The notes beneath the pieces are model-generated. The model was not told where the DNA came from and searched no databases. It was given only the letters and a program-made list of their open reading frames with translations. A stretch of 64,000 bases of DNA, from contig NZ_AWZV01000004.1 of NCBI RefSeq assembly GCF_000472545.1, positions 1 to 64,000 on the forward strand. The letters run 5' to 3'. The stretch comes from Burkholderia sp. WSM2232. GTDB taxonomy: Bacteria; Pseudomonadota; Gammaproteobacteria; Burkholderiales; Burkholderiaceae. This document shows, piece by piece, positions 26,634-34,371 of this stretch. Numbering within the stretch: the stretch's first letter is position 1; each line of letters opens with the position of its first letter. The position numbers were made by a program, and so were the translations under genes.

Positions 26634-27575
26634 TCATGCCATGCTGTCCTTGAAAGAACCCAATGGTTCGTTGGCCGAAATATGCGACGCTTGATGCAGC
26701 TCGTTGCCAATGATGGCGATCAGCGCTTCGGCGGCCGCGCTCAACGGCCTTCGCGGATGGCTCACGCAGACGACATGTCGCACGATGCGCGGCGCGAGTA
26801 TCGGGCAGGCGCGCAAGGTGCCATGCCGCGCCGCGCGCTCGACCACGATGCGCGGCAGGATCGTCGCAAAGCGGGTGTTTTCGACCAGTTTGAGGATGGT
26901 GGAGAGGACGTCGATTTCAAAGCGCGGCGCGAGCAGCACGTCTTCGTGCTGCGCAGCGCTGTCGAGCACCCCGCGCAGGCCGTGACGCTTGGTCGGCAAC
27001 ACCAGTTCCAGTTCCGACAACTGCGCGAGCTCGATCGCGTGCGGCAGATCGGGGCCGTGCGCGGCGCTGGTCGCGAGCACCATCTCTTCGTCGAGCAATG
27101 CGCGCGAGTCGAGCGACAGACGCGCACGCGGCTTGTTGATGATCGCCGCATCCAGCTGACCGCCGGCCACCCAGTCGATGAACGTCGCGCTGTAGCCGTC
27201 GGCGATCGTGACTTCGACGTCGGGATATTGCGCATGAAAGCGAGAGAGCGAATCGGCGAGCACGCTTTCTGTGACAGACGCAATCAGCCCGATGTTGACG
27301 TGTCCCGTCACGACTTCGTCGCGTTGAACGAGTTGCTGCCGGGCGTGCGCGAGGTCGCGCATGATCGGCAGAAACAGGCGATACATGAGCCGCCCCGCCG
27401 CGGTCGGCGCCATGCCGTGCGCGCCGCGCTCGAAGAGTTGCTGATGCAATTCGTCCTCGAGTTTGGCTATCTGCATGCTGAGCGCCGGCTGCACGATATT
27501 CAGGCGCTTGGCCGCCCGCGTCACCGAGCCGTCCTCGAACAGCGCGATGAAGTACTGGATTTGCCTGAGGTCCAT
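26634..27575 (-). CDS. LysR-family regulator of the furan cluster (HmfR-type)
   Basis: The start at 27575 (MDLRQIQYF) is preferred because the paralogue at 40150-41058 begins at the same position (MELKQIQYF). 313 residues. The LysR helix-turn-helix (GSVTRAAKRLNIVQPALSMQ) is followed by a substrate domain. It is read away from hmfF across a 300-bp region containing a perfect palindrome. By position it matches HmfR1/HmfR2 of the Cupriavidus basilensis pathway, LysR proteins that activate furan genes in response to furoate-type intermediates. The two paralogues share well over half of their residues by eye, so duplication within the cluster is likely. Which copy corresponds to R1 or R2 cannot be told. 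Confidence 0.9.
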   Translation of the reverse strand: MDLRQIQYFIALFEDGSVTRAAKRLNIVQPALSMQIAKLEDELHQQLFERGAHGMAPTAAGRLMYRLFLPIMRDLAHARQQLVQRDEVVTGHVNIGLIASVTESVLADSLSRFHAQYPDVEVTIADGYSATFIDWVAGGQLDAAIINKPRARLSLDSRALLDEEMVLATSAAHGPDLPHAIELAQLSELELVLPTKRHGLRGVLDSAAQHEDVLLAPRFEIDVLSTILKLVENTRFATILPRIVVERAARHGTLRACPILAPRIVRHVVCVSHPRRPLSAAAEALIAIIGNELHQASHISANEPLGSFKDSMA

Positions 27576-27710
27576 TTCGCCCTTTATTGGTATCAGCGGC
27601 ACTAATAGCGGCGCCCCACAATATCACGGCCGGCGCTGCGTGTTCTCGCGCGCCCTCGCTGCGCACTGTTGCCGCGCGCCTCCACCTGTTCGCGCTGCGC
27701 AACCAGTTAA

Positions 27711-27728
27711 TTGATACGCATCTATCAA
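27711..27728. promoter_or_regulatory. palindrome TTGATA-N6-TATCAA in the hmfF/LysR intergenic region
   Basis: TTGATACGCATCTATCAA is a perfect inverted repeat of 6-bp arms around CGCATC. It lies 150 bp ahead of the preferred hmfF start and 136 bp ahead of the LysR start, and contains the T-N11-A spacing that LysR activators use. It is the best candidate for the activator site. Confidence 0.6.
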
Positions 27729-27878
27729 AAAGCTGTCATCGGGGCTAACACCGATATAAGAGCCAGTGATCCGGCGCATCAAAAAACGGTATTAGAAGTT
27801 ATGGCGCGATGTCGTTACGCTTGGGCCATTGCTCGCTACCGCGTCACCCGGCGAGGTACAGAACAGATGGAGACGTTG

Positions 27879-29372
27879 ATGAACATTCGCGACGCCGCAC
27901 AGCACGGCATGTCCTCATTGTCGTGGGCCGCCCACAGCCCGGGCGCAGGCTCGCTCTCACTGCGCGACTGGCTTGCGCATCTCGCGAAGACGGGGCGCCT
28001 CGCGACCATCGACAAGCCGGTTGCGCTCGAACACGAACTGGCCGCTGTCGCGAAGCGCCTCGACGGCAGGCAGGCGGCATTTTTCACACGCCCCGGCGGG
28101 CATGCGGTTCCGGTAGTGAGCGGCTTCATGTCGAAGCGGGCGTGGATCGCAGAAGCAATGGGCGTGGAAGAGGCCGCCTTGCTCGCACGCTTTTCCGCAG
28201 CTGCGGCCGCGCCGCTTGAATCGAAGGTCGTCGCGCGCGAGGACGCGCCGTGTCAGCAAGTGGTGCATACGGACGGAATCGATCTGCACGCGCTTTTGCC
28301 CATTCCCACGCACAGCGAGCATGACAACGGCCCATACATCACCGCCGGTCTCGTGATTGCCCGCAATCCGCGCACCGGCGTGCAGAACGTGTCGATCAAC
28401 CGCATCCAGGTGCATGGCCGCGATCGCATGGCGATCCTGCTGCTGCCCCGCCATCTGCATGCGTTCCAGCGCAGCGCCGAGGAAGCGGGCGACGCGCTCG
28501 ACGTGGCCGTGGCCATTGGCGTCGATCCACTGACGATGCTCGCTTCGCAAGCGATCACACCGATCAATCACGACGAGCTCGAAATTGCCGGCGCGCTGCA
28601 CGGCGCGCCGTTGCCGGTCGCGCAATGCGTGACGAGCGGCGTGCATGTGCCCGCGTTCGCGGAGATCGTCATAGAAGGGCGCATTCTGCCCAACGTTCGG
28701 GAGCCCGAAGGTCCGTTCGGCGAATTTCCGAAGTACTACAGCGCGCAGGAAGCGCGCGAAGTCATCGAAGTGACGGCGGTGACGCATCGGCGCAATCCGA
28801 TCTTTCATACGATTGTGCCGGCCGAAATGGAGCATTTGCTGCTCGGCGCGATTCCGCGCGAAGCGACGCTCCTCGCGCATCTTCAGCGCAGCCATCCGGC
28901 GGTGAACGACGTGCATCTGTCGGTGGGCGGCGTGTGCCGCTATCACCTCTGGGTGCAGTTCGACAAGAAGCGTGAAGGCGAAGCAAAGAATGTGATTCTG
29001 TGTGCGTTCGGCGCGCACTATGACATCAAGCAGGTGGTCGTCGTGGACATGGACGTGAACGTGCACGATCCGGCGGAGATCGAGTGGGCGATCGCGACGC
29101 GTTTTCAGGCCGACCGCGATCTGGTCGTCGTGGCGGGCGCGCAAGGCTCGACACTCGATCCCTCGACAACGGTCGGCCAGCCTGCCGACGCACCGCCGCA
29201 TCTGCAAGGTGTCAGCGCGAAGATGGGGCTCGACGCGACGCGTCCGGTAGTCTACCCGGCGCATGTGTTCACACGCGTGCGCATTCCGGGTCAGGACACA
29301 GCAGATCTGACCACCCTGGTTGCCGCTGATAACAGCGCGCTCGACGCCTACCTGGCCCGCGATCATGGCTGA
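27879..29372 (+). CDS. hmfF: 2,5-furandicarboxylate decarboxylase, UbiD family
   Basis: The ATG at 27879 (GGAG 6 nt before) is chosen over an ATG at 27867 and a long unconserved extension. 497 residues. UbiD-family features include LRDWLAHLAKTGRL, ITAGLVIARNPRTGVQNVSI, FAEIVIEGRI, REPEGPFGEFPKYY, FHTIVPAEMEHLLLGAIPRE and the C-terminal KMGLDATRP. It uses prenylated FMN made by the overlapping hmfG product. In this gene setting (furoyl-CoA dehydrogenase and synthetase downstream) it matches HmfF, which removes one carboxyl of 2,5-furandicarboxylate to give 2-furoate. It is the first gene of the operon and overlaps hmfG by 8 bp. Confidence 0.9.
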   Translation: MNIRDAAQHGMSSLSWAAHSPGAGSLSLRDWLAHLAKTGRLATIDKPVALEHELAAVAKRLDGRQAAFFTRPGGHAVPVVSGFMSKRAWIAEAMGVEEAALLARFSAAAAAPLESKVVAREDAPCQQVVHTDGIDLHALLPIPTHSEHDNGPYITAGLVIARNPRTGVQNVSINRIQVHGRDRMAILLLPRHLHAFQRSAEEAGDALDVAVAIGVDPLTMLASQAITPINHDELEIAGALHGAPLPVAQCVTSGVHVPAFAEIVIEGRILPNVREPEGPFGEFPKYYSAQEAREVIEVTAVTHRRNPIFHTIVPAEMEHLLLGAIPREATLLAHLQRSHPAVNDVHLSVGGVCRYHLWVQFDKKREGEAKNVILCAFGAHYDIKQVVVVDMDVNVHDPAEIEWAIATRFQADRDLVVVAGAQGSTLDPSTTVGQPADAPPHLQGVSAKMGLDATRPVVYPAHVFTRVRIPGQDTADLTTLVAADNSALDAYLARDHG

Positions 29373-29988
29373 GCGGAAAAAGCGCATCGTCGTGGGCATA
29401 TCCGGCGCGAGCGGCGCGGTCATCGGCGTGCGGCTCCTCGCTGCGCTGGGGCGCCTCGGCATCCACGAGACGCATCTCATCGTGTCGGCGTCGGGCGCGG
29501 TGACGGCGGCGCAGGAACTGGGCCTCGCGCGCGGCGACCTCGATAGCCTCGCGGACGTCGTGCACAACGTGCGCGATATCGGCGCTGCTGTGGCGAGCGG
29601 TTCGTTCCTCTCTGAAGGCATGGTGATCGCGCCGTGTTCCATGAAAACGCTTGCGGGTGTCGCAAACGGCTTCGCGGACAACCTGCTGACCCGTGCCGCC
29701 GACGTCATGCTCAAGGAGCGCCGCCGCCTCGTGCTGGTCGCGCGCGAGACGCCGCTCAATCTCGCACATCTGCGCAACATGACGTTGGCAACCGAGATGG
29801 GCGCCATTGTGATGCCGCCGGTGCCGGCCTTCTATGCGCATCCCAGGACCATCGACGAGGTCGTCGATCACACGGTCGGACGCATTCTGGATCTGTTCGG
29901 TATCGAGCACGGCGAGATTGCGCGCCGCTGGAGCGGTCTCGCCGTCGAATTCGGCAGCCGCGGTGAAGATGCAGGAGCGACGCCATGA
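29365..29988 (+). CDS. hmfG: UbiX-type flavin prenyltransferase for HmfF
   Basis: The ATG at 29365 overlaps the end of hmfF (ATGGCTGA). 207 residues. UbiX hallmarks are present: VVGISGASGAVIGVRLL near the N-terminus, IAPCSMKTLAGVANGFADNLLTRAADV (dimethylallyl/FMN site), VLVARETPLNLAHLRNM and IVMPPVPAFYAHPRTID. UbiX joins dimethylallyl phosphate to reduced FMN to make prenyl-FMN. Koopman and co-workers named it HmfG, a second decarboxylase component. Modern understanding makes it the cofactor supplier for HmfF. Its end overlaps hmfA by 4 bp (ATGA), consistent with one polycistron. Confidence 0.93.
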   Translation: MAERKKRIVVGISGASGAVIGVRLLAALGRLGIHETHLIVSASGAVTAAQELGLARGDLDSLADVVHNVRDIGAAVASGSFLSEGMVIAPCSMKTLAGVANGFADNLLTRAADVMLKERRRLVLVARETPLNLAHLRNMTLATEMGAIVMPPVPAFYAHPRTIDEVVDHTVGRILDLFGIEHGEIARRWSGLAVEFGSRGEDAGATP

Positions 29989-32900
29989 ACCAGCGCGAAA
30001 CCGGTTTTGCCGATCTGAACGCACGCGTGGCCGACAGCGATACCGCGCAGCCGCAGCGCCACGTGGGCCAGCCGATGCAGCGGCTCGAAGACCCCGCGAT
30101 TCTCACGGGCCGCGGCCGCTATGGCGACGACATCGCCGTGAAGCCCGGCACGCTGCACGCAGCGATTTTGCGCTCGCCGCACGCGCACGCGGAACTCGTT
30201 TCTATCGACACCGAGGCTGCTGCGAAGCTGCACGGTGTGCGCGGCGTGCTTACGCGTGACGACCTGCGTCCGTGGTCGCGACCGTTCGTCGTCGGCGTGA
30301 AGTCGCCCATGGAGCAGTGGGCGCTCGCGATGGACCGCGTGCGCTACGTCGGCGAGCCGGTCGCGGTGGTGATGGCCGAATCCCGTGCACTGGCGGAAGA
30401 CGCGCTCGAGCTCATCAAAGTCGAATACGCGATGCTCGATCCGGTCACCTCCATCGAACAGTCCGTGCAAGACGATGCGCCGTTGCTGCACGAACGCGTC
30501 GGCAGCAACGTCATCAGCGACCGGCATTTCCGCTATGGCGAACCGGAAGCCGCGTTCGATACCGCGCCGCATCGCGTGAAGCTCGTCGCGCACTACCCGC
30601 GCAATACCTGCGCGCCGATCGAATGCGGCGTGGTGATCGCCGAGTATCTGTCCGGCGACGAAGGCTACGACGTCACGTCCAATTTCATGGGACCGTTCTC
30701 GCTGCATGCCGTCATGGCGATGGCGCTCAACGTTCCCGCGAACCGTCTGCGTCATAAAGCCCCGCGCGATTCCGGCGGCAGCTTTGGCGTCAAGCAGGCG
30801 GTGTTTCCGTATGTCGTGCTGATGTGCCTCGCTTCGCGCAAGGCCGGCGCGCCGGTGAAATGGGTCGAGGACCGGCTCGAACATCTGAGCGCGGCCACTT
30901 CCGCGACCGCACGCCTTTCGACCGTCGAAGCGGCCGTTCAAGCCGATGGCCGCATCGTAGCGCTTTCCTATGACCAGCTGGAAGATGTCGGCGGTTATGT
31001 GCGCGCCCCTGAACCCGCGACCTTCTACCGGATGCACGGGTGCCTGACGGGCGCATACGCGATTGAGAATCTCGTTGTGCGCAACCGCGTCGTGCTGACG
31101 AACAAGACGCCGACCGGCCTCGTGCGCGGCTTCGGCGGACCGCAGGTCTACTTCGCACTGGAGCGGCTCATTCAGCGTATCGCCGTCGAACTGGATCTCG
31201 ACGTGCTCGACGTGTACCGCCGCAACTTCGTTCCCGCCGATGCTTTTCCGTACCGCGCGACGGCGGGCGCGCTGCTCGATTCCGGCAACTATCAGGAAGC
31301 GCTGCGCCGCTCGATGAGCGAAGGCGGCTACGACGAGCTCGTCGCGCGGCGCGATGCGGCCCGCAAGGCGGGGCGTCTGTATGGCATTGGCTTCGCGGCG
31401 ATCGTGGAGCCCTCGGTATCGAACATGGGGTACATCACGACCGTCATGCCGCCCGACGCCCGCAAGAAGGCCGGCCCGAAAAACGGCGCGATTGCCAGTG
31501 CCACCGTGAGCGTCGATCTGCTCGGCGGCGTGGTCGTCACCATTGCGTCGACGCCGGCGGGCCAGGGCCACATGACGGTGTGCGCACAAGTCGTCGCGGA
31601 CGTGCTCGGGCTCGATCCCAGGGACATTGTCGTCAATGTCGAATTCGATACGCACAAGGACGCGTGGTCCGTCGCCGCGGGCAATTATTCGAGCCGATTC
31701 GCGGGCGCGGTGGCCGGCACCGTGCATCTGGCCGCCACCCGCGTGCGCGACAAGCTTGCGCGTATTCTCGCGAAGCAGTTCGGCTGTGCGCCCGGCGACG
31801 TGCGCTTCGAAGGCGCGCGCGTGTTTCCGTCTGGTGCTGAAGAGCGTGCATTGCCGTTCGCGCGCGCGGCGAGCAATGCGCCGCACTGGGCGCCCGCGTT
31901 GTTGCCGGAGGGCGAGGAGCCGGGCCTGCGCGAAAGCGTCTTCTGGTCGCCGCCGCACATGGACGCGCCGGACGAGCAGGATCGCATCAACACGTCGGCG
32001 GCGTATGGCTTTGCGTTCGACATGTGCGGCGTCGAAGTGGACCGCGTGACGGGGCGCGTGCGCATCGACCGTTACGTGACGACGCATGACGCCGGCACGC
32101 TTCTGAATCCCGCGCTCGCCGACGGCCAGATTCGCGGCGCCTTTGCCCAAGGCGTCGGCGCGGCGCTGATGGAAGAGTTCCGCTACGGCGCGGACGGCAG
32201 CTTCCAGTCCGGCACGCTCGCCGACTACCTGATGCCGACGACCTGCGAAGTGCCCGATCCGGTGATCGTGCATCTGGAGACGCCGTCGCCCTTCACACCG
32301 CTCGGTGCAAAAGGGCTGGGCGAAGGCAACAACATGAGCACTCCGCCGTGCATCGCGAATGCGGTGGCCGATGCTCTCGGCGTCGACAATATTCGCCTGC
32401 CGCTCACGCCGCCCAGGGTGATGGCGCTGATCGGCATCGACGATCCCGAACCGTCGCGGCCCGAACTGCGCGAAGCGCCATCGGCGACGCCCGCGACGCC
32501 GGGCGGCAAGGCACTGACGGCGCGCGGCACGGTCGATCTGCCCGCGACGCCCGAAGCCGTGTTCGGCGTGCTGCTCGACCCGAAGGCGCTCGCGAAAGTG
32601 ATCCCCGGCTGCCATGCGCTCGACGAGACCGCGCCGAACCAGTATCGCGCGGACGTGACGGTAGGCGTCGGCATGATAAAGGCGCGTTTCGAGGCGCGTA
32701 TCGGCTTGTCGGAGATCGACGCGCCACACCGGCTGCGGCTCGCGGGCGCGGGTATTTCGCCGCTCGGCAGCGCGCGTGGCAACGGTCTCGTCGAACTCGC
32801 GCCGCAGGGAACCGGCACGCGCCTCACTTACGACTACGAGGCGCAGGTGTCGGGGAAGGTGGCGGCAGTCGGTGGGCGCATGCTCGAAGGCGCGGCCAAG

Positions 32901-33014
32901 GTCGTGTTGAAGCAATTGTTCGAGTCGCTCGGACGGCAGGCCGCCGGCCAGTCCGTCGACGCGCCCAGGTCGTGGATCGCTCGGCTTCTCGACCGTTTCA
33001 GGAGGCCGGAATGA
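29985..33014 (+). CDS. hmfA: furoyl-CoA dehydrogenase large (molybdopterin) subunit fused to a CoxG-like domain
   Basis: This 1009-residue protein starts at an ATGA overlap with hmfG. Residues 1 to about 820 are the xanthine-dehydrogenase-family molybdopterin subunit: RLEDPAILTGRGRYGDDI, VRYVGEPVAVV, GGSFGVKQAVFPY, TGLVRGFGGPQVYFALE, STPAGQGHMT, and the catalytic Glu780 in KGLGEGNN. Residues about 848-985 form an SRPBCC/CoxG-like domain (GTVDLPATPEAVFGVLLDP, KVIPGCHAL, VAAVGGRMLEGAAKVVLKQL), usually a separate protein that helps insert the Mo cofactor or anchor the enzyme. With hmfB and hmfC it makes the enzyme that hydroxylates 2-furoyl-CoA to 5-hydroxy-2-furoyl-CoA with water-derived oxygen. 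Confidence 0.92.
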   Translation: MNQRETGFADLNARVADSDTAQPQRHVGQPMQRLEDPAILTGRGRYGDDIAVKPGTLHAAILRSPHAHAELVSIDTEAAAKLHGVRGVLTRDDLRPWSRPFVVGVKSPMEQWALAMDRVRYVGEPVAVVMAESRALAEDALELIKVEYAMLDPVTSIEQSVQDDAPLLHERVGSNVISDRHFRYGEPEAAFDTAPHRVKLVAHYPRNTCAPIECGVVIAEYLSGDEGYDVTSNFMGPFSLHAVMAMALNVPANRLRHKAPRDSGGSFGVKQAVFPYVVLMCLASRKAGAPVKWVEDRLEHLSAATSATARLSTVEAAVQADGRIVALSYDQLEDVGGYVRAPEPATFYRMHGCLTGAYAIENLVVRNRVVLTNKTPTGLVRGFGGPQVYFALERLIQRIAVELDLDVLDVYRRNFVPADAFPYRATAGALLDSGNYQEALRRSMSEGGYDELVARRDAARKAGRLYGIGFAAIVEPSVSNMGYITTVMPPDARKKAGPKNGAIASATVSVDLLGGVVVTIASTPAGQGHMTVCAQVVADVLGLDPRDIVVNVEFDTHKDAWSVAAGNYSSRFAGAVAGTVHLAATRVRDKLARILAKQFGCAPGDVRFEGARVFPSGAEERALPFARAASNAPHWAPALLPEGEEPGLRESVFWSPPHMDAPDEQDRINTSAAYGFAFDMCGVEVDRVTGRVRIDRYVTTHDAGTLLNPALADGQIRGAFAQGVGAALMEEFRYGADGSFQSGTLADYLMPTTCEVPDPVIVHLETPSPFTPLGAKGLGEGNNMSTPPCIANAVADALGVDNIRLPLTPPRVMALIGIDDPEPSRPELREAPSATPATPGGKALTARGTVDLPATPEAVFGVLLDPKALAKVIPGCHALDETAPNQYRADVTVGVGMIKARFEARIGLSEIDAPHRLRLAGAGISPLGSARGNGLVELAPQGTGTRLTYDYEAQVSGKVAAVGGRMLEGAAKVVLKQLFESLGRQAAGQSVDAPRSWIARLLDRFRRPE

Positions 33015-33832
33015 AGCCCGCCCCGTTCGATTATCTGCGCGCGCTGACGGCGCAAGACGCCCTCGACGCGCTCGCGCAAACCGGCGACGACGCGCGCGTG
33101 CTGGCAGGCGGTCAATCGCTGATGGCGGTGCTCAACATGCGGCTCGCGCAGCCGCGGGTGCTGGTCGACATCTCGCGCACGGCCGAACTCGACGCGGTGC
33201 GCGTGGATGAGAAAGCGGGCCAACTTGTCGTGAGCGCGGCGGCGACGCAGGGCAGCGTTGAATGGCGTCCCACGCTGCGCGACGAAGTGCCGATGCTCGC
33301 GATGGCGTTCCCGCATATCTCGCATTTTCAGATCCGCAATCGGGGGACGGTGTGCGGCTCCATTGCGCATGCCGACCCAAGCGCAGAACTGCCGCTCGTG
33401 CTGGCCGCGCTCGGCGGCGACGTGATGCTGCGCTCGAAAAAGAAACGCCGCACGCTTGCGGCGCAGGACTTCTTTCAGGGAATGCTGATGACCGCGCGCG
33501 AGCCGGACGAACTCGTGGAGGCCGTGCGCTTTCCGCTCAGGAAGCCCGGTGAACGTTATGCGTTCACCGAGTTCTCGGCGCGGCACGGCGACTTCGCGAT
33601 TGTCGCGTGTGCGGCGGTGGTGACCGACGAGTCGATCCGTATCGCGGTAGGCGGCGTCGCCGACCGGCCGGTGGTGCAAAGCTGGCCGCGTCTGACGGGC
33701 GACGACCTGCGCGGCGCACTGAACGACCTCAGCTGGCAACTGAACGCTCAGGACGACGCGCACATCAGCGCGAAGTATCGACGCAATCTCGTCCGGCAAC
33801 TCGGATGGCGCGTGATCGAGGAGGCTACGTGA
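33011..33832 (+). CDS. hmfB: furoyl-CoA dehydrogenase FAD-binding subunit
   Basis: The ATG at 33011 overlaps the hmfA stop (ATGA) and follows GGAGG. 273 residues. It is the CoxM/medium-type subunit: FDYLRALTAQDALDAL, FAD-binding VLAGGQSLMAVLNMRLAQP, FPHISHFQIRNRGTVCGSIA and HADPSAELPLVL, then the CO-dehydrogenase flavoprotein C-domain (FTEFSARHGDFAIVACAAVV). It lacks the 4Fe-4S loop of 4-hydroxybenzoyl-CoA reductase, which supports the dehydrogenase (hydroxylase) rather than the reductase assignment. It passes electrons from the Mo and 2Fe-2S centres to an acceptor. Confidence 0.92.
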   Translation: MKPAPFDYLRALTAQDALDALAQTGDDARVLAGGQSLMAVLNMRLAQPRVLVDISRTAELDAVRVDEKAGQLVVSAAATQGSVEWRPTLRDEVPMLAMAFPHISHFQIRNRGTVCGSIAHADPSAELPLVLAALGGDVMLRSKKKRRTLAAQDFFQGMLMTAREPDELVEAVRFPLRKPGERYAFTEFSARHGDFAIVACAAVVTDESIRIAVGGVADRPVVQSWPRLTGDDLRGALNDLSWQLNAQDDAHISAKYRRNLVRQLGWRVIEEAT

Positions 33833-34371
33833 GCAGCAACATATCGGAGAACATCATGCGGCAAGGGGAGCAGCGGCGCATCACGCTGACGCTCAATGGA
33901 CGGGAACGCAGCGGCCATTGCGAGCCGCGCGAACTGCTGTCGGATTTCATCCGCCACGAACTGGGAGCGACCGGCACGCATGTGGGCTGCGAGCATGGCG
34001 TGTGCGGTGCATGCACCGTGCAGGTGGACGGCGTGGCCACGCGCTCGTGCCTGATGCTCGCGGTGCAGGCCGAGGGGCGGCGCATCGGCACAGTCGAGGG
34101 TCTTGCGCCCGAGCAGACACTCGGCGATCTGCAGCAGGCATTCCAGCGCCATCATGCGTTGCAATGCGGCTTCTGCACGGCGGGCATCCTGATGTCGTGC
34201 GCGGACTATCTGCAACGCGTGCCCGATCCGACCGAGGCGCAGGTGCGCGACATGCTGTCGGGCCATATCTGCCGCTGCACCGGCTATACGCCGATCGTCG
34301 CGGCCGTGCTCGACGTCGCAGCGCGTCGCCGGTCCGAGGCGCGCGCCGGGAAGGAGGGCGGACATGCTTGA
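33829..34371 (+). CDS. hmfC: furoyl-CoA dehydrogenase 2Fe-2S subunit
   Basis: The GTG at 33829 overlaps the hmfB stop (GTGA) after CGAGGAGG. The ATG at 33856 (GGAG 7 nt upstream) is a good alternative. 180 residues from the GTG. Both 2Fe-2S sets are complete: Cys54, Cys59, Cys62 and Cys74 (GCEHGVCGACTVQVDG...RSC), plus Cys113, Cys116, Cys148 and Cys150 (QCGFCTAG; ICRCTGY). The subunit carries electrons between the Mo site in HmfA and FAD in HmfB. The order large-medium-small with overlapping ends indicates tight co-translation. The last 8 bp overlap hmfD. Confidence 0.93.
   Translation: MSSNISENIMRQGEQRRITLTLNGRERSGHCEPRELLSDFIRHELGATGTHVGCEHGVCGACTVQVDGVATRSCLMLAVQAEGRRIGTVEGLAPEQTLGDLQQAFQRHHALQCGFCTAGILMSCADYLQRVPDPTEAQVRDMLSGHICRCTGYTPIVAAVLDVAARRRSEARAGKEGGHA

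Noticed and set aside
27957..29807. Open frame of about 600 codons on the minus strand opposite hmfF/hmfG
   Set aside because: Low-complexity Arg/His-rich translation with no start context. The plus strand has UbiD and UbiX motifs.
27879..29988. UbiD/UbiX as ubiquinone biosynthesis genes
   Set aside because: They overlap furoyl-CoA dehydrogenase genes and match the hmfF/hmfG arrangement. Genomic ubiD/ubiX would be elsewhere.
29868..32915. Open frame of about 1000 codons on the minus strand opposite hmfA
   Set aside because: It is a GC-driven shadow of hmfA. Its product is Arg/His-rich without motifs, and hmfA has catalytic and cofactor motifs.
29985..34371. Carbon monoxide or xanthine dehydrogenase
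   Set aside because: Subunit order resembles coxLMS, but the CoA ligase, crotonase and HMF genes around it specify furoyl-CoA dehydrogenase. The medium subunit also lacks the 4Fe-4S loop of 4-hydroxybenzoyl-CoA reductase.
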